A DNA stretch of 64,000 nt from Actinostola sp. cb2023 (taxonomy: Eukaryota; Cnidaria; Anthozoa; Actiniaria; Actinostolidae): positions 2,376,001-2,440,000 of the forward strand of contig JAUJYZ010001058.1 of NCBI GenBank assembly GCA_033675265.1, given 5' to 3'. Made by a program: the position numbers and the translations under genes. The notes below the pieces were generated by a model that saw only the letters and a program-made list of their open reading frames with translations, had not been told where the DNA came from and did no database searches. Each line of letters opens with the position of its first letter. Positions within the stretch are counted from its first letter, which is position 1. Shown here piece by piece: positions 46,902 to 59,950 of the stretch.

Positions 46902-48003
46902 TAGCCTGCGTAGCAAGCGTTTTTTAGGCCACGCGGAAGAGTTTTCGTTTTTTGGCCGCGCGAAAATTGGGGCGAGAGCAAAAAGGGGAAGGAGGGGGAG
47001 GGGGATGGGCGAGAAGGAGACGCTTGCAGGCAAACCCTGTGATTTTGAACTGAAACGCCCCTTGACATTTTACGGTTGAATGAATTCATATCGTGACAGC
47101 TTATCAGTGAAGTAGCCAATCCCAATGAAGCTATTATACGGCGGAAGTGAAATTTCATTTTGGATCTGTCACAAACCATAAAAATATCATCGAAGGAAGT
47201 GTTTGGAATTTAGAGATAACACTATAAACAAACGCACAAAACGAACATTGATGACCTATAAACTTAGTTAACTGGAGGTGGAGAAACTTCAAGTTAAAGT
47301 AGTAATCGTAAATTCAAGTGGGAATGTTGTGGTAAGAATTCCTCGCGATGAAGAAAGTAAACAAGAATTGGCAAGCTGCCTCTCATACTTCTTCAAAGAC
47401 GAAATTATTTATTTTTGAAGGGCATCTTCCGCCGAGGCGAACAGCAACTGAAATTTCCCGCTTACGATGTCATATAGATCGCATTCAGGTATTGAGCTGG
47501 CACTGTCAATCCGATGGAGGACGCCTCTAGTATCTGATATGATCTTTTATTATACTTTTGAGCGGGCAACTTACCAAGTGTTTACACATGCATGCACGGT
47601 TCCTTCGCCATCGCCAGAGTCTGAAAAATTAAACTTTTTCCGAAGCAAGTCGTAAGAACGGCAAGCAAATCTCCTCCATGCACGCATTAGTTGTGTAATC
47701 GAGGACATCTGTTACGTCCAGGACGCAAAATGCGTTTTTTTTATTTCTTCATGAACACTCGATGAAATGTAATCACCTGATGGGTTGTCAATCAACAGTA
47801 CCACGCCGCGCCAATCAGAAACCCCGTTCGCTCACGAACGGCGTTTCAGTTCAAAAATCACAGGGTTTGCCTGCAAGCGTTTCCTTCTCGCCCTTCCCCC
47901 TCCCCCTCCTTCCCCTTTTTGCTCTCGCCCCAATTTTCGCGCGGCCAAATTAAAAAACGAAAACGCTTCCGCGTGGCCTAAAAATCGCTTGCTACGCAGG
48001 CTA
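46902..48003. mobile_element. Mutator-like non-autonomous element, 10-bp duplication
   Basis: 1,102 bp. TAGCCTGCGTAGCAAGCG at the left and CGCTTGCTACGCAGGCTA at the right; arms about 150-165 bp, including a G-rich block (about 46984-47010) mirrored by a C-rich block (about 47893-47920). Direct repeat AGCTAATTGC at 46892-46901 and 48004-48013. No transposase ORF. Confidence 0.88.
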
Positions 48004-48011
48004 AGCTAATT

Positions 48012-48270
48012 GCATAATCATTGTCGGGTTGAAAATCATGAAAGCTATGACCAAAAGAAATTCTGGGAAATTAAAACTCTCAAATAACACCGTCAGATCA
48101 TCGACCTTTTTGTCCAGACTTGTAGAATCTTAGTTAAATAGCTCATATACCTTCAAAACTACGAGAACATTGAATATATCTGTATGTAATGCGGGTCATG
48201 AACTGATTTCCCATCCATCCTTGCGTCTCAGCTTCTATGATTTATGATTTTCAATCCGACAACGATTATG
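48012..48270. repeat. Foldback repeat
   Basis: CATAATCATTGTCGGGTTGA and AAATCATGAAAGC at the left. GCTTCTATGATTTATGATTT and TCAATCCGACAACGATTATG at the right. Confidence 0.65.
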
Positions 48271-48520
48271 TCCAGATAAAAAGAGATTAACACTACAATA
48301 AATGTCACGTGTCTCATAATATATTCGTTTTGCACGCGTGGAATTTTAATAATTTCAAAAGCATAAATCACCTCAGTGTGAGAACAGAATGTTAACAATG
48401 CCTGTTTTCACAGGCAGAGGTGATTTATGCTTTTGAAATTAAAATTCCACGCGCGCAAAACGAATATAGAATGAGACACGTGATATTTATTGTAGTGTTA
48501 ATCTCTTTTTAGCTGGACAA
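48264..48520. mobile_element. Foldback MITE, centre near 48400
   Basis: AAAAAGAGATTAACACTACA, CACGTGTCTCAT and CAAAAGCATAAATCACCTC at the left; GAGGTGATTTATGCTTTTG, ATGAGACACGTG and TGTAGTGTTAATCTCTTTTT at the right. Nearly perfect arms of about 110 bp. Confidence 0.85.
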
Positions 48521-48852
48521 CGTTAATGACATTGACTGTATAATAATGATATCATAATAATACTGAAGTTTAAAAAAAACGCATCACACCACAGGCAACC
48601 CAAGCTAGATACGTTGTTGGTCTAAAAATAAAAATAAAAATGCTTTTGCCTCAGTAGTTGTGTCTATTATTTGGTTTCTGTGTGGTTTTAGGCGGGTTTG
48701 TGGTATTTTTCAGCGAGTTTTTCACCATATACCTGGCGCCTTTGAACACCAATCTGATATAAAACAAAAACAAAACGGTCCAGGCCAGTCAGTACTGATG
48801 TTGCATTTGTTTTTATCTTAATCACGTTTCATTGACTATACGATGGACTTAG

Positions 48853-49205
48853 TTTCTAGTATATTTACACAAAATTCCATGTAAATAATAAAGTAATTGT
48901 TCTCGTAAGGGCAGTTTTTCTACAGAATTGAACATATCTCATCGACGGTTCTGTATACGATGGAACGGTGAATGTTTCTAGTATATTTACACAAAATTCC
49001 ATGTAAATAATAAAGTAATTGTTCTCGTAAGGGCAGTTTTTCTACAGAATTGAACATATCTCATCGACGGTTCTGTTTTCGATGGAATAGTGAATATATA
49101 ATGACTTAGGGCTAGAGTATCAGTTACACAAAATTCCATGTAAATAATAAAGTCAATTGTTCTCGAAAGGGCAGTTTTTCTACAGAATTGAACATATCTC
49201 ATCGA
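48853..49205. repeat. About 122-bp direct repeat, three copies
   Basis: ACACAAAATTCCATGTAAAT, GGGCAGTTTTTCTACAG and GAACATATCTCATCGA recur at about 48870, 48990 and 49127. The first two copies are almost identical; the third is shorter and diverged. Confidence 0.9.
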
Positions 49206-49210
49206 TCGAA

Positions 49211-50326
49211 TCATAATGCAACGGCATACAGTTCTAATCAAGTATAAACGAGAGTGGAATATCCCGGCTCAGCTGTCTGCATCTCAATTAATTTAGATTT
49301 ATTAGAACTTAGCGAGTCCCCGGCCTTCTTAATCATATTCTCTTCACTTCAGTGTAATTCGAACTGTTCAATGATGTTATTGCGAAATCTGAATAGAAAA
49401 TCCCCGGTAAAAAGGAGATTTTATCTTTCGTATACTCAACAGCAACTAAGGGTATAATATCAAGCCGAGTATTTAAAGGTCACTATGTTGCATCAGTGTT
49501 TAGAACAAAATACTTTCAAGAGTGTCTATACCAAATAACGCACGGTGATTAATCCGAAGATAAATCGAAAATCTAGTTTACATGAGCCAACTGAGTAATT
49601 TCAATGGAATAATTTCGTTGAACCACTGCTGTAGTGTCAAAATCGTAAGTAACGGTCAGGGATCGGAAGGGCCAGGGAAAAATTGATAGTGTAGTTAGCG
49701 CATTGAGACATACGCTATACAAGAACTTCATTACCGATTACAACATCATTTTCTGCCAAATACAAGGTATAGAAACCGATGAATACCCCGATATACCATC
49801 GTATGTGAAAATTGTTCTTTGGGTGATCGAACAGTCATATCTGGATCATTGCTTGTTCCACTTTTGGTTGCTTTGCATATAATATATAATATATATATTG
49901 ACCCTGGCAGTTTTGGCACAATCACATTGAATCATAACATTTTCATATAGAGTGCCATCATATTTAACGATTTTAGGAATTTAACAACAACAAAAACAGA
50001 TATATAACACCTACCAGTTACAGGATTCCCAACTAAATAAATCTGAACCAAGATGATTTAATACTTGATCTCTGATCGTGTTGTTTTAACGGTATACGAA
50101 CAGCGAAGGCCGTCCTTGCGATCTAGATTTAAGTGAATTCGAACCTAGAGTGATATTTATAGGAGTTAATGAACAATTTCATTATTTGTTAAAACGTTCA
50201 TAACACCAGACCATTACCAGCCGTTCATAGCTGTCGTAATGGCATTGTTTCATTTACTCCCCCTGTAATTGATTTGTTGTCTTGAGGATTTGCCGGTTAT
50301 AACTATATGATCAGCTTTAACGAATT
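49211..50326. other. Non-coding stretch, nothing recognised
   Basis: Short ORFs without domains. I see no structured repeat. Confidence 0.45.
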
Positions 50327-50782
50327 GTTTTAAGAGGATATTTCTTTCAACATCGCGTAATATCCGCCAAAAGCGCCAAAAACCAGCCCTTTTGGACAGT
50401 TTGAATTTCGATTTTCGCTTTGGATTAACACTCTAATTTTATTTTAACCAAGCACAAACTATTAAAAACAAAGTAAATTATCTGCCTAAAGCTGTTTTAG
50501 CGTTGTACAAAGCCATTTTCCTGCTTTTTGTCACATTTGGGGTAATTCAGGGGAAAACATCAGCAATACTAGCAAATATACAGATCTAGCCCATGTGGAC
50601 GGTTTTCAAATCAAATTTTCACTTTGGATTAACACTCTAATTTCACTTTTACCGTTCAAAAACCATCACAAATACCTTGAACTCTTTGCTAAAGCAGTTT
50701 TAGCCTTGTACAAAACGTATTCTCCATGCTATTGGTTTTTGGCGCTCAATACGCGCGTTCGTAAAAAATATCCTCTTAAATT
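50327..50782. mobile_element. Element with inverted ends and internal direct repeat
   Basis: TTTTAAGAGGATATTT and GCGCCAAAAACC at the left; GGTTTTTGGCGC and AATATCCTCTTAAA at the right. A roughly 130-bp direct repeat inside shares CTTTGGATTAACACTCTAAT (about 50418 and 50622). Confidence 0.7.
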
Positions 50783-51624
50783 GATTTAAAAGCATTACGC
50801 CCGATTGATTGTCGAAGTTTACCATGCACCTTGCGCATTAGAAACGAGGGGTAACTAGGCGGACCGGACTTGCCTCAGTAGTTCGACGTCTGATTCGGGA
50901 CCTGAGTGACTTGGAGGTAGAGGGTAGTGGAAATAAACATATATAGAAATTAAAAGCAACAAACACTTGATAATAAATATAAAATACTGAGACAGATGTT
51001 GTATGGGCACAGTTCAACTAAGTACCTCGCCACTCTAATAGATTAATTAACAATGCAATTTAATGGCTGTCGTGGATTGTTGATCTACATTAGCCTCTCT
51101 GCGATTAACATTTAATCTGTCTTGCAAATTGCCCGTTTGATGTACTAAAAGCTCACCACGCGGCATTTTATCGATACCGGGTCTGTCCAAACCAAACCAA
51201 ACCACAGCCAAACATATCATAAATCATGAATAACCTGGTTACGTATGAAGTGATACCAGATTATGCATGTAGACACTTGTGGCAGTAGGCCATATACGCG
51301 TGACCCAACCCTCTCAAATCAAGTAGCAGCGTCAAAATGAACTCCAGGAATAAAAAGAGATGCAGCTCAATACTTGTAAAACGTCGAAATTTCAGCTCAT
51401 AATGTTTAAAGCAAAAATGAAATGAAATTTTAGTAGGATTCGTATGGAAAAATGTGCTAGAGGCACATCAATCGAATTCTCCCCAAAATTTTGCCAATCG
51501 AACACAATCGAACGTTCGATAATCAAACGTTTCTTTAATCGAACATAATCGAACTGATTGAACATCTTTCATGCTCCGCGCTTTCAAAACTCCCAGTTTT
51601 CCACGGTCAAATGCATTAATGGGC

Positions 51625-51725
51625 TCAAAAAAAAAAATAAAAAAAATAAAAAAAAAAATAAAAAAAAAAAAAAAAAAAAAATTAAAAAATAAAAAAAAAA
51701 AAAAAAAAAAAAAATTAAAAAATTT
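51625..51725. repeat. A-rich low-complexity tract
   Basis: About 100 bp of almost only A with scattered T. It makes a spurious Phe-rich ORF on the minus strand. Confidence 0.95.
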
Positions 51726-52256
51726 AAATTTCAAATCCGAGCCAAACTAGTGTGGTCATTTTTTGACTCACGGATACTCCGTAGGAGTATTTGGGAGTCT
51801 ATGCTATCACTTTGCTCGTTTGCATAAGAAAATGTGTAACAATGGTCTATTGTTTGAAAATCCTCCAGCCTGCTTTGCGCGCTCTAATATTTGCATGTAA
51901 AAACAAAATGGCGGACGGTTTGTGAAAAATATACAAATTCCCTAAAAAAGGCTATGAAATTAGTTCAAAAACTGCCCTAAGCAGAAACAAGCTGGAGAAA
52001 ATTGCTATGGGAATAGATAGATGGTTATTAGCAAGCTGAGGAATATTCTGGTAATCGAATTTGTTTCTATCGTTGAAAGTTAAAGTCGCTAGTCCCGCAT
52101 AGCACGAACTCGATGAAGAACTCCCTATTGAAATATGATTTGCTTTGAGCATGAGAACAATTTTAATGAACTGTTTATTTAAATGAGTTATGTTACCATT
52201 GTCAATACCATTGGTATTGGATGAATTAACTATGTAAGTTTCTATCACAGATATGG

Positions 52257-52447
52257 CAGGCCGTAAGGCATAACCCAAAATTAAAGGGGGGGGGGGGGGG
52301 GGGGGGGCGCAGTACGCCTATTTTACAGGCAAACAATTAATAAAAATAGTACAATTCTCAGTACTTTTTGGTATCTTTTTCGTCTTGCTAGGGGGGGGGG
52401 GGGGGGGGTCAACTGCCCCCCCTGCCCCTGTGCTGTGTACGGCCCTG
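52257..52447. mobile_element. hAT-like MITE with internal G tracts, copy 2
   Basis: Same structure as 16059-16249, with a degraded left end (CAGGCCGTAAGGCATAACCC), an intact right end TGTACGGCCCTG, and TATGG duplicated at 52252-52256 and 52448-52452. Two G tracts of about 18-24 nt. Confidence 0.85.
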
Positions 52448-53275
52448 TATGGTTCAGTCTATTTTACAACTATATTCGTATCAGTATTTCAATATAAAAA
52501 TGCCTTTTCCATTTATCAGTACCAGTACTGATATTAATACAATATTGGTTTGTTTTCTTGTCTTGCTTATCCGTGAGTCGTCTCATTGAGACCTTTCATT
52601 TTTCATCTCAAAGTGTAGTTTCAAGTGCGATAACTTTAACAAGGTAGTAGACCGGCCCAGTATAAGAATATCCCAACTCTCTGTTGCAAAGGCGTTGATT
52701 TGCTGTTGTTGAGTTTTTTTTTAGTGTTTCTGTTTACTTCTTATTACCTTTGTAAAACAATCGAACGATTGGGTTCGATTGATTTTTTGTTCGGTTTTGT
52801 TCGATTGACTGACTACACCGGGTAGAAAACACTCCATTTCATATTTCAAGAAATTTTTCCTGTGTCAAATATCATGACCTGAAATTTCGCCTTCTTACTA
52901 AATAAATATCGAGCTGCTCTTTTCATTTCGATGGAGTTCATTTTGACACTGCTGTTTGATTTAAAGGAGATGGGGTAACGTGACATGTTAGTGCATATAT
53001 ATGGCGGTAGGTAAAACGTCAATGTATCCAAAGAACTTTTAACAAAGATCATTCCTCGTCTTCGGGAAATTAAACAATCAGGCTGATGCCTTTTAAAGAC
53101 ATCCAGTTGACAAACCAATTAAGGTAGTGTACAAATCAAATATACATTTATTTTAAGTGCAGGGAGTACAGGATACGATAGGCTCAATTATTCACGAGTT
53201 ATTATCATTCTAATAAAGTCGTTTTCTATATTCCATATTTTCTTCTCTTTTTCTTCTTTCAGTTGCATGTCAGTT

Positions 53276-53585
53276 GCCCTATATTGCCCTGATATTCTAG
53301 TATCCTAGTTCTTCTGTCATTATCACGGCTTGTTTATTAGGGCGGCAGAATCGTCCAGAACTAAATTTGAACTCAAAATCTGCTTTGCCGCTGAGAAAAG
53401 ATAATTTTGCAGTTGTCATCGATGTCAATATACTCCCACAGTATTTACCATATTTAGTGGCTGCTACCGGTTTTCTACGTTATTTGTTTTGTTCGGCAGT
53501 TTGGGCTCCCACGACCTTGATCCTGACAAAGTCCGCGTTCAAGCAATGGATTGTTTGACGTGACGTCATAGTAGTGTTATAGAGC
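53276..53585. mobile_element. MITE (GCCCTATA family), copy 2
   Basis: Shares GCCCTATA, GGCAGAATCGT, AATTTGAACT, CACAGTATTTACC and GACGTCATAGT words in the same order as the element at 6878-7193. The right end reads TATAGAGCAATTG. Confidence 0.75.
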
Positions 53586-56373
53586 AATTGATCATGGTAA
53601 TCCCTGATAAGATACACCTTAAAGTATTTCTTTTTCTTACTTCAACGGAAATATACTGGATCAACGATGACGTTCGGACTGATATGTTGAGTGTACAGTT
53701 GCTCACGGAATCGGCATGCATCTGATAGGCGTCTTGGTTTTCCAATATATCTGGACTCACCGTCAGTAATCTCGATTGTTTTGATGACGTCTAGAGACGT
53801 CACGAAAGCAAAGGATGGGGGGTTTCCTGTGGTGGATGCAAAAAGCTGAACGGGATGCTTTTAAGCGGTGTTTATGACCTATTGTTGTTCGATGATATAT
53901 TAACGTCAATAGCATCGATCTTTTTTCTCCTGATCGATGTCATTCGTATGTCATTCGAATTCGCTCGTCGAATGTAAATTCGATTTAAAATTGTACAAAA
54001 ATCAAACAGGCGTTACTTCAGGTGACCTGAGTATTATATCACGTGGTTTCATACATGACTGATTACGTGAAGTGCAGCTTCAGCTTCACGTGAATACTTA
54101 GCAAAACATGAACGAAACGATGCCAGAAATACGCCGAATCGACTGACGCCGTGTGAGCGGCTAAAATCGATTTCTGTACATATAATAAAGCATTTTAGTT
54201 CTGAAGAATTTGAGCATGACATCACGTGGACAGAATTAATGGCGGCTGAATTCTAAACATCAATTACTAGTGCCATTTGCTTTTTATTTTCAAACTATTT
54301 AATATGACAATATGTGGCAGGTTACTTAGTTGTAATCAATTTTCAGAAAATATCGGTTCGGTATTTTGTTCTGTGCGGAAACTGAAAGATGGCGCCTTTT
54401 TCTCATCTCGTCAAGTCAAAATCTGACCATTCTGCCGGTAGATATTTAGGAATGTGATATGCACAGTGATTCAACGCGAGACAGCTATTAAATTAAGTAC
54501 TAGTAGCATTAGATACTGATAATGAATGCACAGATCTCTTGCTCTTCAAAAAATAACGCATAATTAATTAATAGGTGAACTCAAACTCACACGCCGCCAC
54601 GCAAAAGTGGGGGAACGTACTGATCAGCAGGGAAAAAAGTCTGACTTTCGACTGCTGTACCGTGCTCCGTGAATAACACGAGTTAGATTGTTACCTCTTA
54701 CGATCGAGGCAGTCACAGCACACAGCTGAAAACACACACTACTCATATCATTATTGATCGGGTTCCTACTTACCCTACTGAAAGATATGTCAGATAGGTA
54801 GACTATCCCTTTGTCTTCGCCTTTATATGTCTAAGTATATTCTAAAAGAGCAAGTAGATTACGCTGGTGTTTTGCTAATGCAGTTCTCTTCAGCTCATTG
54901 CTGTTGTCAATAACATAGTTTCGATTTGAACGCAGTCACTCGAGTGGAATAATGGTTTCCTGTCGCGGTCAAAATAAAGCGAAAATATTGGTCAGGGCCG
55001 ATCCACGTTGTCAAAGAAACTGTCACATTGATGTATCTAATAGTCACTATTAAAGAAACAGTGCATAACCACTGCGTGGTAGAACAATAACGATTGCTAA
55101 ATTGAAGTTAATGACCAAAATACATTTGGATCGACATTTTAAGGTGTTTCTGATCAGCTTTTTTTTTTCAACCAAAACTATTCAACTTTTTAAATCGGCT
55201 CAGTTTTAAACAATCTTCCCTTAGTTGGGTCGATCTGAAATTTATACCAGGTTATAACGTTGTTGGTCTTAGATTTTAATTTAGCAAGAGATACTTAGTC
55301 TAACAGTTCAATGACATTAACTGATTCAGTGCTATCGGGAATGATTAACATAAAGCGTTGTAATTGAAACCGTTTGCCAAGCAAGCCGGTTAGTCTCAGT
55401 CTTTTTCCAGAATTTCAAGTTGTCAGTGAAACGTTCCCTTCTCACTTGTTTAAAAGCACATCAACGAACTGTTTACCTAACTAAAAACAACGCCAACCGA
55501 CATACGAATCAGTTTAGCCGAGCAGCTGGACTGATATCTCTAGTTCAACAAGAGTCCATGCTAGCTCACATTAAATCAGCCGTAGTAGCAACACTAATTA
55601 AACTAAAAAGATCTAAAAAGAGGCATTGTGTATAATTAGTTTGTACAAAATGTACTTTGTTTAATTCGTTGATATAGAGTGCTCGACTCATTATATCCGT
55701 TAAAAAACTGCTAACTGTTTAGAGCGTAAGGTCAGTTTTGTTATCCACTACTGAAATAAATAGCACGTACACCTTGATAAATTATGAACTCAACGATCGC
55801 GAGCAAATAGCCTGTTTTACTGACATCACTTCAATTGTTTGCTATGATAACATTCTAAGGTCGTGTTTACACTTGGTGGTTTACTCAAGTATACGTAAAC
55901 GAGACACCGAACCAATTGTTTCTTAACTGCGGTTTACCTAGTTAGTTTACAGGAGAGTACTATACCTCGGTAATGCGGTTAAGTCATGTAAACACCTCCA
56001 AATTACGTGTAAAGGTACTTAGTCGTCTTGCAATGATGATATCTGAGGGCATGATATGATTAATTGATCAAAGCGGTATATGCCGAATAGATGGGTAATC
56101 CTGCTCTATCGCGCGAGATCACAGAATTGCTCTCGAGTATAGTTCCCGTTCTGAATGTTTACACATACGTACACTCGTGAAAACAAATGTTAAAAAAAAA
56201 AATCAATAATTTGAAATGAGTGGCGCACCTTGAAGGCCTTTTTACACGGTGAAACTTTTTCGTGAACTGAAACTGTTTCGTGAAACGGTGCGAGACAGGT
56301 TTCACCAAGAGTTTCACCGTGTAACATGGTCGTTTTCAGGAAACGTTTTCGAATTTGCGTTGCGAGACCAACT
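53586..56373. other. Non-coding stretch, no supported gene
   Basis: No recognised domain in any short ORF; the 55420-55635 and 55738-55926 ORFs have no family features. A decayed GTGAAAC-rich palindrome (TTTACACGGTGAAAC...GTTTCACCGTGTAA) is at about 56240-56325, just left of a MITE. Confidence 0.5.
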
Positions 56374-56400
56374 CAGGGCCGTACATAACCCAAAATCCAA

Positions 56401-56437
<37 letters not shown>

Positions 56438-56511
56438 ACGTATATAACACCCAAAAAAAAAAAAAAATAGTACAGCTCTCAGTACTTTTTCGTATCTTTT
56501 TCGCCCTGCTA
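56374..56511. mobile_element. hAT-like G-tract MITE, copy 3 (right end missing)
   Basis: Starts CAGGGCCGTACATAACCC, then a 33-nt G tract, then the family's interior, which ends at CGCCCTGCTA. The second G tract and the TGTACGGCCCTG end are absent. Confidence 0.8.
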
Positions 56512-56949
56512 TAGGCCGGGCAACTAATTGCTAATAATTGCTACGTGCCACGATCGTATCCAGTTAATGCGCTTTCTAGTTCTGTTGGACAACTGGTTCA
56601 GTTTCGTCATCCTCCATAGTCTCCATAGCCATAGTGTAACAAGGCCTTGAATGTCCTGACACCTGCGGCTGGGGAAATCATCAGTTTAATTTGCTTCTTC
56701 AATATTTATAATAATAACTCATAGCAGATAAAAGTTTTGTTAACATTTCCCTTCCATATACACTTGTTCTTGTAGATGCAGAATCAACAGTCATTTAGCT
56801 GTATGGGCAGCTGATTCTGGCACTACTCTTTGATATTATTATATAGCAGAAGCTACTTCCGGTAAAATCAAGCGCTCTGATTGGTTGCTTTTTTGTGCCA
56901 TATTATTTTTCTGTGAACATTACGGATTTTCTGTGAGACAGGCAGACGA

Positions 56950-57488
56950 CTAGACTCCCTCGCAGCCGTATTTAGTGTCGTCACGCAACGCTTCGACTCC
57001 ACTTACACACGGCTGCTTACCCAAGCACTACATTCCGTTCCAATTGTAAGTGCTTAGCCAATCAAAAATATTTAATTAATTTATTCGTTATCATGTTCAC
57101 TAGTTGTAAATGACTCGACCGGCTCCCAGGCTCATGTTTCGTTGTTTATTTACGTAAGAACGCTGCAAACTTAGAAATGAATTCACGTACACGATTTACT
57201 AGTCTTCCTGGCAGCCGTGTTTAGTGTATTGGATTAGTGTATTGCCCAGTTAAACTCTTTGATATTAAATTATTTCGCTGCAAGGCAAAACGCTTCGTCA
57301 ATGGACCAACGTTATATTGTTTGTCACTATAGTCTTTGGTATGGCGCGAACGTTGCCGGACCTGATTTCGGGCAACAAGCTCCGATTGGATAATTCTGTG
57401 GAACGGAATGTAGTGCTTGGGTAAGCAGCCGTGTGTAAGGGGAGAGAGCGTTGCGTGACGACACTAAACACGGCTGCGAGGGAGACTA
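56950..57488. mobile_element. Inverted-repeat element, AGACTCCCTCGCAGCCGT termini
   Basis: AGACTCCCTCGCAGCCGT at the left and GGCTGCGAGGGAGACT at the right. Subterminal CACGGCTGCTTACCCAAGCA pairs with TGCTTGGGTAAGCAGCCGTG. Flanks show only an imperfect CAGACGACT/CAGAAGACT similarity. Confidence 0.75.
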
Positions 57489-57582
57489 GCAGAAGACTTG
57501 AAAAACAAAACACATTTGTGTGATCTGCTAACTACACTATTTTGAGACCAGTGCTCACCGGCTTAATCACTTCTCCATGTTC

Positions 57583-57584
57583 GG

Positions 57585-57627
<43 letters not shown>

Positions 57628-57630
57628 GCA

Positions 57631-57662
<32 letters not shown>
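57583..57662. repeat. (GTT)n microsatellite
   Basis: About 26 GTT units with one GCAT interruption. It encodes spurious poly-Cys and poly-Gln ORFs. Confidence 0.95.
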
Positions 57663-57663
<1 letters not shown>

Positions 57664-58505
57664 AATATCAAACACTCAAATGTTGTCTCTGAACGTCTTT
57701 TCCAGACAGCTTTCAATGTGAGTCGGCTAAACCAAACGACACATTCAAACACCTACATCACCTGCTACACGAAGCCGCCATCTGTACTGACACTGATCGC
57801 CATCCATCAAAGTTTGTGTTGTTCACGTTGGATCGAATTATTTTCAAATGGCCGCCATATTGATTCATTCTCTTTACATTACCTCCAATTCAGGCCACGG
57901 CATTGTTCTCAAGTTTTCTTGCAGAATAACAATCTTAGAGACTCTGTAAGTGATTAACTCATAGTGTTTGAACGTCCAACTCAAATGTGAAGTAGGCAGT
58001 CAGAATGCCCGTGGGCAATGCGGGGTTTCTGTGAGAAAGGGAAAATAATAATGTCCTGAAAACAACCAATCAGAGCGCGCGATTTTTCCGGAAGTAGCTT
58101 GTGGCATATAATAATTGAAGTTAAAAGAGGCTTGTTAAAACGAGTGCCGAAGCCAACAATGTATATGATGGACAGTAATCAGTTTGAAAAAATTATGTGA
58201 GAAAGCCAAATTAAAGTGCAAAAATGTAAACAAAAGTCTGATCTGATATTCATTTGATATACATTATAATGTATTTGAATCAACATGGGTTCATCCTGTT
58301 TTTTTAACGCCTTGATTGGTTGACCATTCATACGTCCTCTGAAATATACCTGGCTAGCCAATAGAGCGAGTCAGACGAGTACTACTAGTTGTCTATGCCA
58401 AAAGAACAGACAGTGAGATATAATTAGGCCAGCGGTGGTAAGCCAAAATAATGCTGGAAAAAGTTCCATTATATAAGAAAAAACGATAAAGTTTCCACCC
58501 TATCT

Positions 58506-58526
58506 CCCCCCCCCCCCCCCCCCCCC
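58506..58526. repeat. Poly-C tract
   Basis: 21 consecutive C residues. Not associated with the CAGGGCCGTACA family. Confidence 0.95.
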
Positions 58527-59696
58527 TTTAAAGGTCCATAATATGTCCAAATAGACAGTACGAGGGTCTGAATGGGGTTAACTGACAACTGACAAACGGC
58601 TTTAAAAATAACTGACAAATAAAACTGAACTCTGACTATCTGAACTTAACTGACAATCGCCGAAGTGTCAAACACGTTCAATTATTCAAAGCATGCGACT
58701 ACACCAACGCACCCAAATACTCCTCTCTCCTTCCAGCCCTCCCCCGTCCCCCACCCCCACCGAGCAATGTTCGTTGACCCACAGGAAGGACCTCTGAGCT
58801 TTGACCAACAAATTTTCGGTATCAACATTGATCGGTGGGGGGAGGGGGAGGGGAAAGGGGAGTGGGAGGGGGAGGAGACGGCGCAAAGTCACGTGACAGC
58901 ACTGCGCGCGGAGTTTGAAGTCGCGTGACTTACAGGTGTCCCAATGTAATTATTCCAGGATTGTAAGTGATTTCATTTGAAAATAACTGAAATATAAACA
59001 ATAATATTTAAAAAATGAAAATCTTGTTCGTTGACCCACAGGAAATAAAATTCATATATACGCATTTGCGTACTTTGCGCATTGCTGGCTACGCCTACGG
59101 CAGCTATGCCACTTCTCACACTGACAAAATTTCGTTTTCAGTTTGATTGTTAGCCTTTTTATAAAACAATTTTCGTAGTTTGCTTCATTTAAGGGGTTCG
59201 TTGTTGTCATTTAGGGGGTTCGATTGCACTTTAGGGGGTTCGCCGAACCTCCCGAACCACCCTTAGATCCGCCACAGGGACACGTACTCGCCCTCACTTA
59301 GGGGTGTCTGTCGAATGTTCCCCGCAAAAAGTCAGTCTCGCAAAATCAAATCTCGCGGGTCTCGAAGAAAAGCCGTTCAAAATTTCGAATTTTGAAAACA
59401 AAGGAAATCGGTGAAAATGCGTCTCGGGCTCGCAAAAATATGCCTTATCTCGGAGTCTCGCATCTATACACTCATGCATCTTACCATAAGTAGTTGGGAG
59501 AAAAAGGGGAGCTAGAAAAACCCTCGCTGAGGAGGGGAGACAACGAAGTCACTCTACACACATGCGAAGCTAAATTTCTAGATGTTGGAATTATTTTCAA
59601 ATTTCTAAAATTACTAAAACCAATATTTCGAATTCGCGATGACAGGAATGATTTTTAATTAACATGTACGGAACTCGCGAGGAGAATATACAATGG
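58527..59696. other. Non-coding stretch
   Basis: Contains a pyrimidine-rich block (58730-58765) and a purine-rich block (58835-58880) that are partly complementary, and the phrase GTTCGTTGACCCACAGGAA twice (about 58769 and 59028). No supported gene. Confidence 0.5.
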
Positions 59697-59950
59697 TTGG
59701 TGAAGGTTTTGTTGCATCTTTCATCTTGCATACCAAGCCCGAAATGCACTATGGGCAATGTGAATGCCGATCAGCGAAAGGTCACAACAATATGGACTCT
59801 GGGAATTTTTCTAAACTTTGTCTTCGCAATATGGAGCCAGCATATTTTTTCTTCTGTATGTGCATGCTGACATTAATATTTACATATGATCCACAATACA
59901 TTTCTTGCTTGGTATGCAAGGTATGCAAGGTGCAACAAAACCTTCACCAA
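59697..59950. mobile_element. Foldback MITE, TTGGTGAAGGTTTTGTTGCA termini
   Basis: 254 bp. TTGGTGAAGGTTTTGTTGCA and TTGCATACCAAGC at the left; GCTTGGTATGCAA and TGCAACAAAACCTTCACCAA at the right. Confidence 0.8.

Larger units (their letters stand above)
56842..58105. mobile_element. Outer inverted-repeat element enclosing another element
   Basis: GAAGCTACTTCCGG and GCGCTCTGATTGGTTG at the left; CAACCAATCAGAGCGCGCG and CCGGAAGTAGCTTG at the right. The 56950-57488 element sits inside, so this one inserted first or is a composite. Confidence 0.65.

Noticed and set aside
57567..57957. Poly-Cys and poly-Gln ORFs
   Set aside because: Translations of the GTT/CAA microsatellite; the flanking residues lack domain features.
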